This document shows positions 47,516 through 58,789 of a stretch of 64,000 nt of DNA, piece by piece; position 1 is the stretch's first letter; each line of letters begins with the position of its first letter. The DNA comes from Brasenia schreberi (lineage: Eukaryota > Streptophyta > Magnoliopsida > Nymphaeales > Cabombaceae), in assembly GCA_036023115.1 (NCBI GenBank), contig JAYKKT010000061.1, forward strand, positions 16,060,501 through 16,124,500. The letters run 5' to 3'. Position numbers and translations under genes: made by a program. The notes below the pieces were generated by a model. It searched no databases, was not told where the DNA came from, and saw nothing but the letters and a program-made list of their open reading frames with translations.

Positions 47516-47785
47516 AGAGGGCTTTGTGCCCTGAGACCCAACATGGGCAGGGCCATGTTGACCCGCTAGGCTACAGTCCCAGATGTCTGCTGTATACTGG
47601 CAGAGCTTTGGTTGTTATGAGGAATAACTCGCATCTGCAATTCAAGTTGGAGAATTCAATGGTACTCGGAATGCAAATAACATTATCTAGTTGGACAACA
47701 AGGTGAATTGCATCGAGAAGGCAGTGAAAATTGACTGAATTAACACAGATCATAGTAGAGTACATCCGTCTTTATTATCTAACCA
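47516..47785. other. Unidentified 270-bp insert in LINE L6
   Basis: Intact LINEs read '...agggatctgtgg' directly into 'aaacaaagaatccatg'. Here these are separated by about 270 bp of higher-GC sequence absent from the other six copies. Its minus strand contains TAGCCTAGCGG, which fits the RNA polymerase III box A pattern TRGYNNARNNG, and a 64-codon open frame. No clear target duplication. It could be a SINE fragment or a captured gene piece. Confidence 0.5.
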
Positions 47786-47880
47786 CGAAACAAAGAATCC
47801 ATGTAACCGACCCCATCTTGTAGGAGAAAAGGCTTAGTTGTTGTTGTTGTTGTTGTTGTTGAATGAATTAGGTCCAAGTT

Positions 47881-48510
47881 GCCACTTTCTTGAAACCTGC
47901 TTCCATCATGAATAATTTTGTTTCACCAAGTCCTTTTTGGGTTTCCATGTAAAGCCTTTGGTCATATGTCTGATCTTCGGTGTTAACAGGTATATACAAA
48001 TTAATATTTACAAGATTGCATCTTACAATAATTTTCTATTAAAGTCTCACATTTACAGCAACCATCCTTTTTGTAGTTACTATTAGTCGGTTTTAAAATA
48101 GTAAAAAATTGCATAACCAATTGACTCCAACAAGAAACAAATTCAAAACAAGCAGGCTTAAAAGCTCCTTCTGTGCATTACTACAATTGTGTCAAGGGGT
48201 AGTATGCTCAGCCTTCTTAGTTTGCGTTGTCTTTCGAGCTTTGGGCAGTCTTTTCATTGGTGGAAGTTAACGATGCAGCCTGCTTAAAGCTTCAGCCAGG
48301 TTATTTCCGGTCTCAGGTGCTGTTTACAAAATTATTAATTTAAAAAACTGTGTTTACTATCAAATTGACAAAAGATGAAATAGTGACAACTGCTCAAAGA
48401 ATGCTCTGTTGCACAAGAGGTATAGTCTCGTTCTTAGCTAGGAAATCATTGAGAACTGAATATAAAAGCACTTAAATTTTGCCAGCATCCAGGTTTTATC
48501 TGGTGAACCA
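47881..48510. other. Intergenic, no gene seen
   Basis: AT-rich, no coding or repeat structure recognised. Confidence 0.45.
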
Positions 48511-48870
48511 CCATACAGATGTCACTTCCTTCTTCATTTAGCTAAAGTTATCTGGGATTATTGTCTATTCCAAGCCACTTGGTGCAGAACCATACAGATG
48601 TCATTTCCTTCTTCATTTAGCTAAAGTGTTATCTGGGATTATTGGCTCTTCCAAGCCACTTGGTACAGAATTCCAAATTTAATGATAAGAAACAAAATGC
48701 GCAATCCAAGCATCTCCAATGTGGAGCACACCATACAGATGTCACTTCCTTCTTCATTTAGCTGAAGTGTTATCTGGGATTATTGGTTATTCCAAGCCAC
48801 TTGGTGCAGACTTCCAAATTTAATGATAAGAAACAAACTTCACAATCCAAGCGTCTCCAATGTGGAGCAA
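48511..48870. repeat. Three direct copies, units of about 80 and 140 bp
   Basis: 'ccatacagatgtcacttcct' or a close variant begins units at 48511, 48590 and 48731. Units 2 and 3 are about 140 bp and share an extra 60 bp ('ccaaatttaatgataagaaa' to 'atctccaatgtggagca') that unit 1 lacks. Similarity is high, so the duplications are recent. Confidence 0.85.
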
Positions 48871-49697
48871 TTGTTGCTCATTGAAAATTCAATAGTGTCG
48901 TCAGTAACATGGTCATAATTTTGAAGGTTCTTCATTGACGCATCTACAATTGTAGAGACCAAAAGACTGCAAGTAGATAGATCTACTGCGTTGGTTCTAT
49001 GCATTATTGAAACCTGCCATTATCTCTAAGGATGCATGTGGCAATCCTGTTCTTTGGATTTTCTATGATTGCACAAAATGTTGATATCCTATAGTCTACC
49101 ACATTGTGCTACTACGCATTGGAAATTTGGTTTCATGTTTCTCTTAATGTGTCCCATTATAAGTTAATTGAGCCTACTATTTGTAGATGCCAACTAGAAA
49201 ATTTTGGATGCAGAAAGCTGATGAAGCCGAACCATTGGCAAAATTTCCATATGAAGGTCAGCTTCTCATATGCTACTTTTGTCTTTTCTTAATCTGAAAC
49301 AGCTTATTTCTGTTCTAGTGATGGGTATATGGTCTGTTCATGTCTAATTGTTTCACACATTAATCACGACTGTTGATATCTTTCCCTGCTCAAAGTGGTT
49401 CAATTGTGTTGTAGTCACAAGTTCAATTTTTACTGCTAAGTGTACAGCAAGAGATCTGTATTTCTGTATGTCTAAGTGGTAAAAGTTGAACTAATCGTTC
49501 AGTTTTCTCAACTAAACAAGGAACTTATTGATAGGAAAGATTGACAGCTAGAAGAACGCATGAAAAGTTTTGCACACTTGAATGCGTCTGACTGGTTTGA
49601 ATTTTTATTTGCTTCGTTGATTCTGTTCTCTTCTTGAACATCCTTGGAGTTCTACCATACGGTTTAAATCCTATCTATGACAATGATGCTTACAGCA
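48871..49697. other. Intergenic, no gene supported
   Basis: Moderate GC. Several 40-60 codon open frames with no recognisable motif; some intron-like T-rich stretches. I cannot support an exon. Confidence 0.4.
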
Positions 49698-49776
49698 ACA
49701 ACAACTCAGCCTTTTCCCATACTAGACAGGGTGGATTTTTTGTTTCCACATAGCCCTATCATGTGTCATGTTAGCC
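49698..49776 (-). mobile_element. RTE-clade LINE L7, 3-prime tail fragment
   Basis: Only the last 80 or so bases of a minus-strand LINE: 'caacaacaact' then 'gccttttcccatactagac' and 'tgtttccaca', 'catgttagc'. It is severely 5-prime truncated or cut by later events. Confidence 0.85.
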
Positions 49777-50080
49777 GTGCCTAGCTACTATGTAGACTTG
49801 TCTTAGGGAAACCAGTGCCTAGCTACTACGTACATACGGGTACCTACGCTATTTTCGAAGATAAAACACATATGCAGGAGTATGTACCTGACTCAACCGA
49901 ACTCGACTATGCCTTAGTCGCCTTTACTGAAGAATAATAGACAAGCAAGGAGTAGTCACAAACCGCAAGGAGAACCATAGGCAAAGAGGATGCAGGGCAG
50001 ATACAAGAAGAGAAAAAGAGTGTTAATCACAAAAGTGCAAATTAGGGAGCCCTAATACTCTTTTATTGAAAAGATAGTGA
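49777..50080. other. Intergenic, no gene seen
   Basis: A short phrase, 'tgcctagctacta', occurs twice (49788 and 49816). No gene. The stretch abuts solo LTR C but shows no primer-binding site on either strand, so I do not read it as an internal region of that element. Confidence 0.4.
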
Positions 50081-52925
50081 TGTAGATGTGAATTTTTGTT
50101 CCAAAATCTATATAAATACTTGAAACTAAATTCTCAAACTATGAGTGCGCGAACGTGCCAGCTAGTTTTCTCAAACTAAGAAAAATGATTTTCTGACTTC
50201 TTTGACGATTATGGATAAGTGAGTTCTTTTCGACTTAGGCCTTCTTCAACCGATACTAAGGGTTAGTCTAGATGCTTAAAAAATTATCTTAGAATCCGAT
50301 AAGTTTTCGAAACAAATTTTCACTTAAAATGCCTTTCCAAAATCGTGTGATCTTTCTCTCGACAAAATTTTAGATTCAAATATAAAAACAGAAACAATTG
50401 TGTTTCTAACAACAAATGTTCCTATTTTTTTGTACCTTGAAGATCTCTAAAAATCTTGAAAAATTTAAATGAGATAGGACCAAGTGTATAGTTTATTTGA
50501 ATATTTTTATTTTTGTTTTTGGTTCTAAGGATGAATTAAATTAAATTGAATTTTCCATCCTTGGAACTCGGGACAAACTCTATGACAGAAATACAGAGGC
50601 TTAAAGAAATGTGTGTATCTCTGCACGTATATATTGGAATTTTATGAAACAGGTCACGTTGGAAAGCTATGAAAATAAGCTTTCTAACAAGATCCTTTTC
50701 AGAGTTTTTGGATTATTATAAACAAAGTTAAAGAACTTTTACCCAAGCTCTATTGCATGATGTGCAGTGCAGAAAGGTTCTGTCTCGATTTTTATTCGGT
50801 TTTTTATTTATAACTTTACCCATGTCTAAAATTCTTCAAAATTTTATAAAATATTGGCCTGTGTGTGATTTAAAATGTGGACTAATTTTTAGAATTTTAT
50901 GTTTACGGATTCAGGCTCAAAAAATCAATGATCTAGATGCAGAATACTGAAAACATAGTTTTCTGTTTTAAAAGTCTAATGAATGCATCTAATTGATCTT
51001 TAATGGTTTATATGATCATCCAAAGAAATTTTTGGTTGAGAAATTTATTCTATAAAAGAGAAAGTACAATAATCAAGTAAAATTATCATATAGCTTAAGC
51101 ATAGAAGAGATGAGAGAGTATAAGTTTACAATGTATATTGAGATAGAAGCAACCACAAATCAAATAAATGGTAGACGATTTTACCTTTGTTCTTAGATGA
51201 AAATTTACAGCACCTCCTCTCAAATATTATAATGATTTAGAGATAAATGCTCCTTAATTATAATATGAATTGAATTAAATTAAAGAAAGAAAAGAGAAGG
51301 GAAGAAAACTGACTTTGATTGAAGACCTTGAAATGGCTTGAAGACCGACGACTTGGGGTGACACCTCCACTATTGGGGAACTCTTCCGCCTTTTTCCTCT
51401 CATCTTTTCTCTCTCTTTTTGTTGGGATTTTCTCCCATACCCTTTGGGTTAACCCTTGGGTTTCTCTCTCTTTGCCTCAACTTGATCAGTCCCCTAAGGC
51501 TCCTATTTATAGATTTCAATGGGGCCTCTAGACCCTTCTATGGGTTGGGCATGGAGCTTAATAATTAGTCCCATTTTGATCTAAATCTACTTTGACAAGG
51601 TACTGGTCACATGACTTACATGGGATCACATGAATGATCCCCATTTTGGTTAAGAATGAGTCTTGGTGTAGCCCTAGGCTAGGTGCAATGTAACCGTCCC
51701 CCTTACTTGACTTGATTTGGTGCGGTCTTGTTGTGGCTCGTGGCTAGGTGTAGCCCCCCACTTTGGTACATGAGTATGCCTTTGACTCAGTTGCTCAACC
51801 CTTATTTTTGCCTTGACTTTTACCCTTCTTGGCTTGATCTAGCCCGTGTCTAGCCTTGGGTTTGTGTCTTAATCACCTTGTCCTTCTTTGTGCCACTTTT
51901 GACTCGACCTTGATCTTGATACCGGTTTGGTGCACCCTTTGACTTATTGAATTTGAATTTGACTTGGGCTTCTTGACATGGCCCTTTCTTGATTTGAGCT
52001 CATCTTGGGCTTGGGCTTGTACTCATTTTGATTTGATTTGATTTTGGGCTTGTGGCATGTTCCCGTTTGATTTGGTTTTGAGCTTGATCATAAGTTTAAT
52101 TTGACTTAGTTTTGAGCTTAATCATAACCATCTTTGATTTAGTTTTTGGGCTTGGTCATGGGTCCAATTTGACTTGATTTTGGGTATAGACTAGTTTCAT
52201 GTATCGCCCAATTTGACTTGATTTTGGGTATAGGCTAGTTCCATGTATCGCCCAATTTGACTTGATTTGATCTCCTACAGAGAGTTATGCTTTTTTAAAC
52301 TCTATTTCTTCTAGGTGATCATCTACTTTCATCCTAACCTTCAAGAATTCTGTTTTGCTTGATTCTTTTTTCAGTTAAGATTTATGGTTTCAAATATTTT
52401 CTTTTTTATTATTTAAAACTATTTCATTTGAAATATATGTGAAAACATCGAATTTTAACGAAATCTTCAAATTTTTTTTTAGAAAACAATTGAGTTCCAT
52501 TTCTAGTGTTTGTTTGCATGAGTGATCTGCTTTTACCCCGTGAGTTAGTCTTTATTGTTTCAATCACTTTAACCCTTTGTGGGGTATAGGGTGTTAGACT
52601 ACTTTAAACCTTTTGATGGGCGTAAGGTCTCGAACCACTTTAACCCTTGGGTGTAAGGTCTTCGAGTAAGATTAAAGTAGAATCCTACCAATTTGGCCTT
52701 GAGAGCAAAGCAATCATTTTTTTGGCTCTTTGTCAAAATTAAATTTTTTAAGAGGGCTACAATGTACCATTATTTTGATCCTGCTACGAAGTTTTGGTAC
52801 GAAAATGAGTTTGTTTAAGGTGTCTTTATTTGAAAACCCTTAAAAGATCTAAAACCATAATTTTTCTTGGAAAGACAAAATTTTTAAAAGATCAAATATT
52901 TTGAAAAAATTTTTAGGTGTTTACA
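50081..52925 (-). mobile_element. LTR of the same family, copy C (minus orientation, about 2.8 kb)
   Basis: Plus strand TGTAGATGTGAATTTTTG...TTTTTAGGTGTTTACA. It contains the conserved block (50153-50280) with its imperfect hairpin (50161-50180) and a TATAAATAGG box on the minus strand at 51503-51513. Flanks are AGTGA on the left and CCTCT on the right, so there is no target duplication. The right end abuts the copia LTR at 52926. Recombination between two elements or a flanking deletion is likely. The left end is less certain than the right. Confidence 0.75.
51503..51513 (-). promoter_or_regulatory. TATA box of LTR C
   Basis: Minus strand CTATAAATAGG, between a C-run (upstream) and a G-run (downstream, CCTTAGGGG) as in copy D. 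Confidence 0.5.
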
Positions 52926-53291
52926 CCTCTTCGTCAAGATTCCTTTGTTCGTAGATCATAACTTTTTTATGTAAAAGGATAAACCGGAGACAATTTCTAA
53001 ACCCAAGCCATGTGTGGTCTAGCATATCCCTCAAGCTATTTGAACTAAGGATCGTGAGCTACCAAATGTATAAAAGGATATATGGGGCTGTTTCATTCTT
53101 CAATGCGGGACTAAACTTTTATCTCATGGTCTTCATATGCACAAGTCCTTCACATGTGACTTTACAATTTAATACTTTCACATATATTAATGATACATTA
53201 ATTGAATATTGAGGAATATTAAACATAAATTAAATGTTATTAATCTTTAAGGGTTTAATTAACCCAACCTTAATTATCATTAATTCTAACA
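52926..53291 (-). repeat. Copia element, 3-prime LTR (left copy)
   Basis: About 366 bp, homologous to 57200-57643. On the minus strand it begins TGTTAGAATTAATG, just after a purine-rich stretch (TATAGGAGAA at 53292-53301) that fits a polypurine tract. Shared stretches include 'tgtgtggtctagc', 'aattgaatatt' and 'ttaattaacccaacctta'. The far end is cut off where LTR C begins. Confidence 0.8.
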
Positions 53292-53299
53292 TTCTCCTA

Positions 53300-54620
53300 T
53301 AAAGTTCTGAAGTTTAAAATGCCCTACCAAACCAATCATCATATTATAACTTCAGTAATGGTATCTTTTAGTTCGAACCATTATCTGAGTTATCTATATT
53401 ACCTTTATAAGAACTAGGTGAACATTATTCTTAAACCTGAACCTTGGGTATAAAGACTTTTACTGGTAACAATATAATAAAAGGTTATGCCATAATCTTT
53501 AGGGGTGATGCATTAATAGTCATACATACTTTTAGAGAATAACTCAATTCTCCTATTGTAGCCTTACAATATCAATTACTTAGTTGAACATCTCTATAGA
53601 TGCACTACAAACATTTTGTCCTAAAACTTGATCCCCTTCAGAAAATAATCTTTGGCTACACTTGTAGTCATGACACTTTAGATTTATAAGAAAATTTGTT
53701 TCGTTCACATAGTGAAATATTCTACCTAGAGCTTCTCAATGGATTCTATCCAAATAACTGTTATATCTACTCAACTTACACATAGCAAAAGCAATATCCA
53801 GTCATATGCATTTGGTTAGATATATCAAACTACCGATAATATAAGAATATCACAATTGAGACATAGAAATCTCACTCTCATTCTTATATATAGCCTTAAA
53901 TAAATCATATGGAGTCTTTACATTTCTACAGTTTGTATATCCAAATCTCTTTGAAACTTTCTTAATATAGTGAGATCAAGAGATTACTATACTATCGATA
54001 GACCTTATAATTTTAAGCTCGAAAATCACATTAACCACATCCATTTATTTCATCTCAAACTTACTACATAAGAATGACTTAGACTCATATTAGAACCAAA
54101 CAATAAAATATCATCTACATAAATGCACAAAATGATGAATGCATTATTGACTAACTTACAATAGATACATTTATCAAAAACATTTAAAGCAAAGCCAAAA
54201 AATGATATCATATAATCAAACTTTTCATGTCATTATTTAGATGCTCCTTTTAAACTATATAATGATTTAACAAATTCACACACCTTATAATCATTCCCAT
54301 GAGCCACAAATCCCTTTGGTTGATCTATATAAATTTTTTATTGAGGTCATCATGAAAAAAAGTAATTTTCGCATCTATTTGATATAGATTGTGAGATCAT
54401 ATACGTAAGTTAGTGCTATAAACACTTGGATTGTTGTCATCCAAGAAACATGATAATAAGTATTGAAATAATCTTTTTCTTTTTTGTATGTATCCCTTGG
54501 CAACTAACCTAGCCTTATACTTATTGATTATTCTGTCTATATTAAGTTTCTTCTTAAAAATCCATTTGTAACCCACAATAGAGCAATCAGAAGGCAAATT
54601 CACCAATTCTCAAGTACCAT
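53300..54620 (-). pseudogene. Copia reverse transcriptase and RNase H remnant
   Basis: At 54606-54470 the minus strand reads MVNLPSDCSIVGYKWIFKKK and NKYKARLVAKGYIQK, the conserved start of copia RT. At about 54130-54085 it reads IYVDDILLFGSNMS, the YVDD catalytic site. Between and after these are several frameshifts and stops. Downstream (53990-53700) are fragments in keeping with the end of RT. Confidence 0.85.
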
Positions 54621-55249
54621 TAGAGATAATTGACTAGATTTCATTGTTAATAACTTTCTTTGAAAACCACCTTAAGTGATGTCATTGCCTATTGAAGGTA
54701 ATAGGATCATCCTCGACATTAAAAGTTATAAAATCACTTCTAAAGTCTTTTGATATCCTTTGTCATTTACTTCTTATTGGTTTAATTATTTACTCAGAGT
54801 TATTTGATCTAGAAGTAATAGTTTCAGAGTCATCCTCTATTTGTAATCGTTTCCACGTGACGAGGAATGAAACCAATATTAGAGTCATAACCTTTAGAAG
54901 ATACACTTTGAGAAACTCCAATTTTCATGAAAAATACATTCTTAGAGAATGTAGTATCGTGGAGCTCAACAATCGTGCTAATGACTAAGAATCTATATGC
55001 ATAGTTTGTCTCTACGTAACTCAAAAGTATGATATCTACTATTTTATGTCCCAATTTCTTTTTTTGTTTTCAGAGATGCATACTTTTACAAGACACCCCA
55101 CACTGAGATATTTGAAACTCATATTTTGACCCTTCTAATGCTCAAAGGAACTACTTTCTTCATTCTTATGAGAAATTATATTCATAATATAACGAGCCGT
55201 ATTCAAAGCTTACTCTACATGTATGTAGGTAACCCAAAAGTTTAAAGTA

Positions 55250-55720
55250 AAATACTACCCATATCACATAGGATCCTATTCTTTCGTTCAATTATCACAT
55301 TAGATTGAAAAGAATACGAAACAATAACCACATGAATAATACCGTTGTTTTAACAATATTCTTAAAAAAGGTTTGAATATAGTCTCCTCTGTTATTAGAC
55401 CTTAATTGTTTAAGTACCATGCCAGTTTAAGTTTGTTCTTTATTTATAAAAAGTTAAAATTTTCTAAGGCTTCACCTTTACTTTTAAGTAAAAAAATATA
55501 AAAATATCTACTATAATCATCAACAAATATGATAAAATATTTTTTGTTATCCCTAGTTGTCATTCCATTGAATTCACAAATACCATATTTATGTTTTTTT
55601 ATCTATGACAACCTTAAGAATAAGATATTCATCATTCTTTTCATTAAATCAAAGTTTATATGACTCAACATACCATGCCATATACTAGATGATTTAATAT
55701 TTTACACAAAAGAAGAAGAA
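55250..55720 (-). pseudogene. Copia GAG-pre-integrase and integrase remnant
   Basis: Minus strand near 55680-55620 reads IWHGMLSHINFDLMKRM, the GAG-pre-integrase motif with its zinc-binding His. Near 55560-55440 it reads YFIIFVDDYSRYFYIFLL, the integrase core start (DDYSRY). After it, stops break the frame near the 'SDRGGE' position. Confidence 0.8.
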
Positions 55721-55899
55721 AAAAAAACAGAAGTAAAGGCTTTATTATCACTAAAATTCATACAAGAATCAACAATTGATTTTATATGAATTTTAAATAG
55801 ATCCTCTAAATCATACAAATAGCCCATTCACAAATAAACACCTATTAATTCACATAATTATGACTTTATTCTATTTGTAATCTAATATTAACCTTTCTT

Positions 55900-56950
55900 A
55901 ACTAAGACAAGACCATTGAGGATATTTTGGCGAATCATTGGAACTCCTTGAAGAGTAAGAAAGTTGGCACGCCCTTCATCATTGAATTTAGTAATTGAAT
56001 GATCCCCTAAGGTCATAGTTATGCAACAAACAACTTGGTAAAACACAAGTAGAGACTAGTCAGCATAAACATGCACATTAATCCTAGCATCTAAAATCCA
56101 ATTATTTCTCATAAATAAAAAGGATATGGGGTTTGAGAGAAATATACTCATCACTAATAGGCATAATAGTCACCATGTTGATCATATCTCCTTGACTAAT
56201 TGTAAGTTTCTTGGTTTTCTTTGAGAGATAATCCTCATCCAATGTCCTACCTAACTACAAAACCAATATAGTTTGCTTTTAGTTTATTCTATATCTTTAC
56301 CTTTGCTTTATGCTTTACATGTTTTTCCTTAGGATCACGAGGTTGTTTCTTTCCAACCTTCAAGTTTACCTTAGGAGTACTATAAACAAGTATAACGAGT
56401 TTTTGGCTTATGTGCTCCTCCTCTATTTCTATATCTGCCAAGAGGTCATCAAGAGTTATTTGATCATTCTTATACTTGAGTTCTAGACTAAAACCCTCTC
56501 AAGACTTAAGAAAATTTTCAATAATAAACATAACAAAAAAATTATCAAAAAATTTCATCTCGTCTTCTTTTAGACCATGAAATAAAAATTGAAACTCATG
56601 AGCTTGTTTAGTTATAAATTTCCCTCCACTATTTGATATTTAAGGAACTTGGCTACTGAATGCTTTTAAAGAGCAATGTCTTGAATATTGTATTTTCGAT
56701 CAAAGGCAACCACATATCTTTTGTAGTCGTGGAAGCAGAAAAACTATAAATGTTGAATAAAATATTCGAGAGTATCTACAAAATGTAATGACACAGGATG
56801 TCCTCCTTCCACTCGACGATTTTATCCAAACTTTTAAGGTTAATATCATCAAGCATGTGACAATTCGACTCAATATACATAGCAACCCTAGCATGGTTAA
56901 CCATATGTTTATACGTTGCTGCTAGCATTTAAAGTGGGAACCAAAAAACT
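55900..56950 (-). pseudogene. Copia Gag remnant
   Basis: Minus strand from about 56930: HYILQILSNILFNIYSFSA and KDMWLPL fit the Gag segment of copia polyproteins (family ..ILNTLS..IFD.Y....SAKELWE.L). Near 56480-56400, ITLDDLLADIEIEEEHIS resembles the pre-knuckle Gag end. Stops and frameshifts throughout. Confidence 0.7.
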
Positions 56951-57199
56951 TTTCCATCATCAAGGTCAAATCCACCTTCGGTCACAAGGTAGCAAACAAA
57001 CACATGTTTACTATAGTTAATAGTGATTTCTCTAAGATTGTTGAAAAAATCCGTATAAAGACATGGAGAAAGAACCAATAAGTAACAATTATAAACATGC
57101 CCAAATCACATACAATTATATTTCTTAAGTAAGTCAAAAACAAATCATATGAAAAATAAAAGCAAATCGACATTATGGTGGATTCCAAATCTTGTATCT

Positions 57200-57643
57200 A
57201 ATCCAACCGACACACCTCTCTATCCCGTAACCATTTTTGAGTAGATCCATTTGATTGTTAGATCAAAAGCTTTTCATGCAAAAAGATAGACCAAAGATAA
57301 TTCCTAAACCCAAGTCCCAACCCAACACGTTAATGCGTATGTGCATGTGTGTGGTCTAGCGTATCCTCTCCAAACACTTTGAACTAAGATTCATGAGATA
57401 CCGACTATATAAAAAGATATGTGGGTTTATTTCATCTGTCAATATGAGACTAAACTTTGTCTCGCCTTAATCTTTACATGCACAAGTCTGTCACATATGA
57501 CTTTTACACTAAAGACTTTTATATATATATATATATATGAATGATACATCAATTGAATATTAAGGGATGAAACATGAATTAAATATTATTAATACACATG
57601 ATTTAATTAACCCAACCTTAATTAACATTAAATCCAATAACCA
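57200..57643 (-). repeat. Copia element, 5-prime LTR (right copy)
   Basis: Homologous to 52926-53291 but with extra bases, including a (TA)n run at 57521-57539 and 'cccaacacgttaatgcg'. On the minus strand it begins TGGTTATTGGATTTAATG. No standard methionine-tRNA primer site was recognised next to its inner end. Confidence 0.75.
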
Positions 57644-57890
57644 CTTCGTAAAAGCAGCTTAAATCACCATGGCTCCTTTTAATGTTTTTTCGTATCTTTG
57701 TAAAACATGGAATGAGTTCTTCGGATTTTGTGGACTTCAAGTATATATATTCAAGCAACGAATATAGTAGATTCATCTTACAATAATTTTATCATTCAAA
57801 CGGTGCCTCTTAGGGGCATTTATTACAATATAGCTGGTCAGTCTGACTCCCAAGAAACGAGAAAGAGATAGGGAAGGATTGAAAATTTTG
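57644..57890. other. Downstream flank of the alpha-dioxygenase pseudogene
   Basis: About 250 bp between the copia LTR and the pseudogene stop codon. It would be 3-prime UTR and downstream sequence on the minus strand. No clear polyadenylation signal chosen. Confidence 0.4.
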
Positions 57891-58113
57891 CTAATGAGGG
57901 ACCCTAAGATAGAGGATTGGGTTGTCAACGTTTGGAGGAGCGTCCCAAACCGAGAATGCACTGGAAGCGTTGAGCCATGTCTTTGCAATGTTGGGGTAAT
58001 GCCGCTCTATAACATCTTTAAGGCTCTCCGTGCGATTCACCCACGCCAGCCCCTTCTTTGTGTATGTCTCTTCGTTGAAATAGCTCGTGAAGAATCGATC
58101 AGCCTCCAGTCGC
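57891..58113 (-). pseudogene. alpha-DOX C-terminal exon
   Basis: After a GATGCAG acceptor: RLEADRFFTSYFNEETYTKK, GLAWVNRTESLKDVIERHYP, KTWLNASSAFSVWDAPPN and ILYLRVPH, then TAG at 57891-57893, matching the family C-terminus including the usual end position. The exon is open. The segment that should precede it, ending ..MASR, is missing. Confidence 0.93.
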
Positions 58114-58199
58114 CTGCATCATGGTATTTTCATATGCATCTCAAATATTGTTTTTTTTACTGAGCTACTATCTATGTGTGTGTATGTGTTAGACATGTC

Positions 58200-58377
58200 T
58201 GCTTCGGAACCGGCCTAACGGTCCGAACCGGAACTGCACTGGTCACGGAACTTACGGTAACCAAAAATGGTTGAACCAGTCCCGAAACCCTAAGCCCAAA
58301 CCAATTCAGACATGGTTCATGGTATTTGAAAATAGGCCCGAAATCAGAATTGGAACCTATGGTTTCAAACTGTTGCT
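58200..58377. repeat. GAACCGG-rich element replacing alpha-DOX coding sequence
   Basis: Dense in 'gaaccgg', 'ggtccgaaccggaactgc', 'ggttgaaccagtccc' and 'tggttcatggt', like 25880-26075. It sits where about 110 codons of the enzyme should be, so its arrival may be linked with that deletion. hAT-like composition; ends unresolved. Confidence 0.4.
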
Positions 58378-58501
58378 AGGGTAGTTCCACAGTTTTAATG
58401 CACCGCAGGCCTGGTGACCCATTGACACGAACTGCGTCGTGAACCCAATCTTGCTCAGAGCTTTCTCTCCCTTCAGTCCCACTAGTTCTGCCATCGGAAC
58501 C
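58378..58501 (-). pseudogene. alpha-DOX exon 8, truncated
   Basis: From an ACACAG acceptor: VPMAELVGLKGEKALSKIGF, TTQFVSMGHQACGALKLWNY, P. The family continues with (I/L)W(L/F)R(D/E)L, but here similarity stops at WNYP and a TAG follows within a few codons. The missing continuation begins exactly where the GAACCGG-rich insert at 58200-58370 starts. Confidence 0.88.
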
Positions 58502-58789
58502 CTGTGTTTGCAAGCAGTTAGGGACCCCTCAATATAATGATGCATTTTCACCTTAAGAGGAAATTACTTAACCACTTCCCTAGAAATATCACTAGTAATT
58601 TATGCCGCTTTCGTCTCATAAGACCTCGTGTCCAAGAAAGTCATGAATTCAGTAACTGAGGTGGGCATCCGTTACTATAATGCAAAAGCACATCTTCACT
58701 AAGGAGAAAGGCAGACCAGAGTTTTTTTTGTCACCGAGTAGCCAAATAGTACATTAAAAAAAAAGTTTGTACAATGAAGGGTAGCTTAC

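Larger units (their letters stand above)
46543..47862 (+). mobile_element. RTE-clade LINE L6, 5-prime truncated, old
   Basis: Plus-strand LINE starting in the RT motif (GYQEIL for family DRVPREVL) and ending in 'ggcttag' plus (TTG)n. It is more diverged from the other copies than they are from each other, in line with its mutated target duplication. About 270 bp of foreign sequence interrupt it at about 47516-47785. Confidence 0.9.
52926..57643 (-). mobile_element. Ty1/copia LTR retrotransposon, degenerate
   Basis: Two diverged LTRs (52926-53291 and about 57200-57643) bracket a minus-strand coding region in copia order: Gag, GAG-pre-integrase, integrase, RT. Many stops and frameshifts, and the large difference between the LTRs, mark an old insertion. 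It still keeps both LTRs, unlike the solo LTR family. RNase H is expected at 53300-53800 and only weakly visible. Confidence 0.85.

Noticed and set aside
47505..47580. tRNA gene
   Set aside because: Only a box A-like string is present; no cloverleaf, anticodon arm or convincing box B could be drawn.
58357..58551. Residues upstream of VPMAELVGLKGEK as part of exon 8
   Set aside because: They do not resemble the family, and an ACACAG acceptor sits just before the conserved start.
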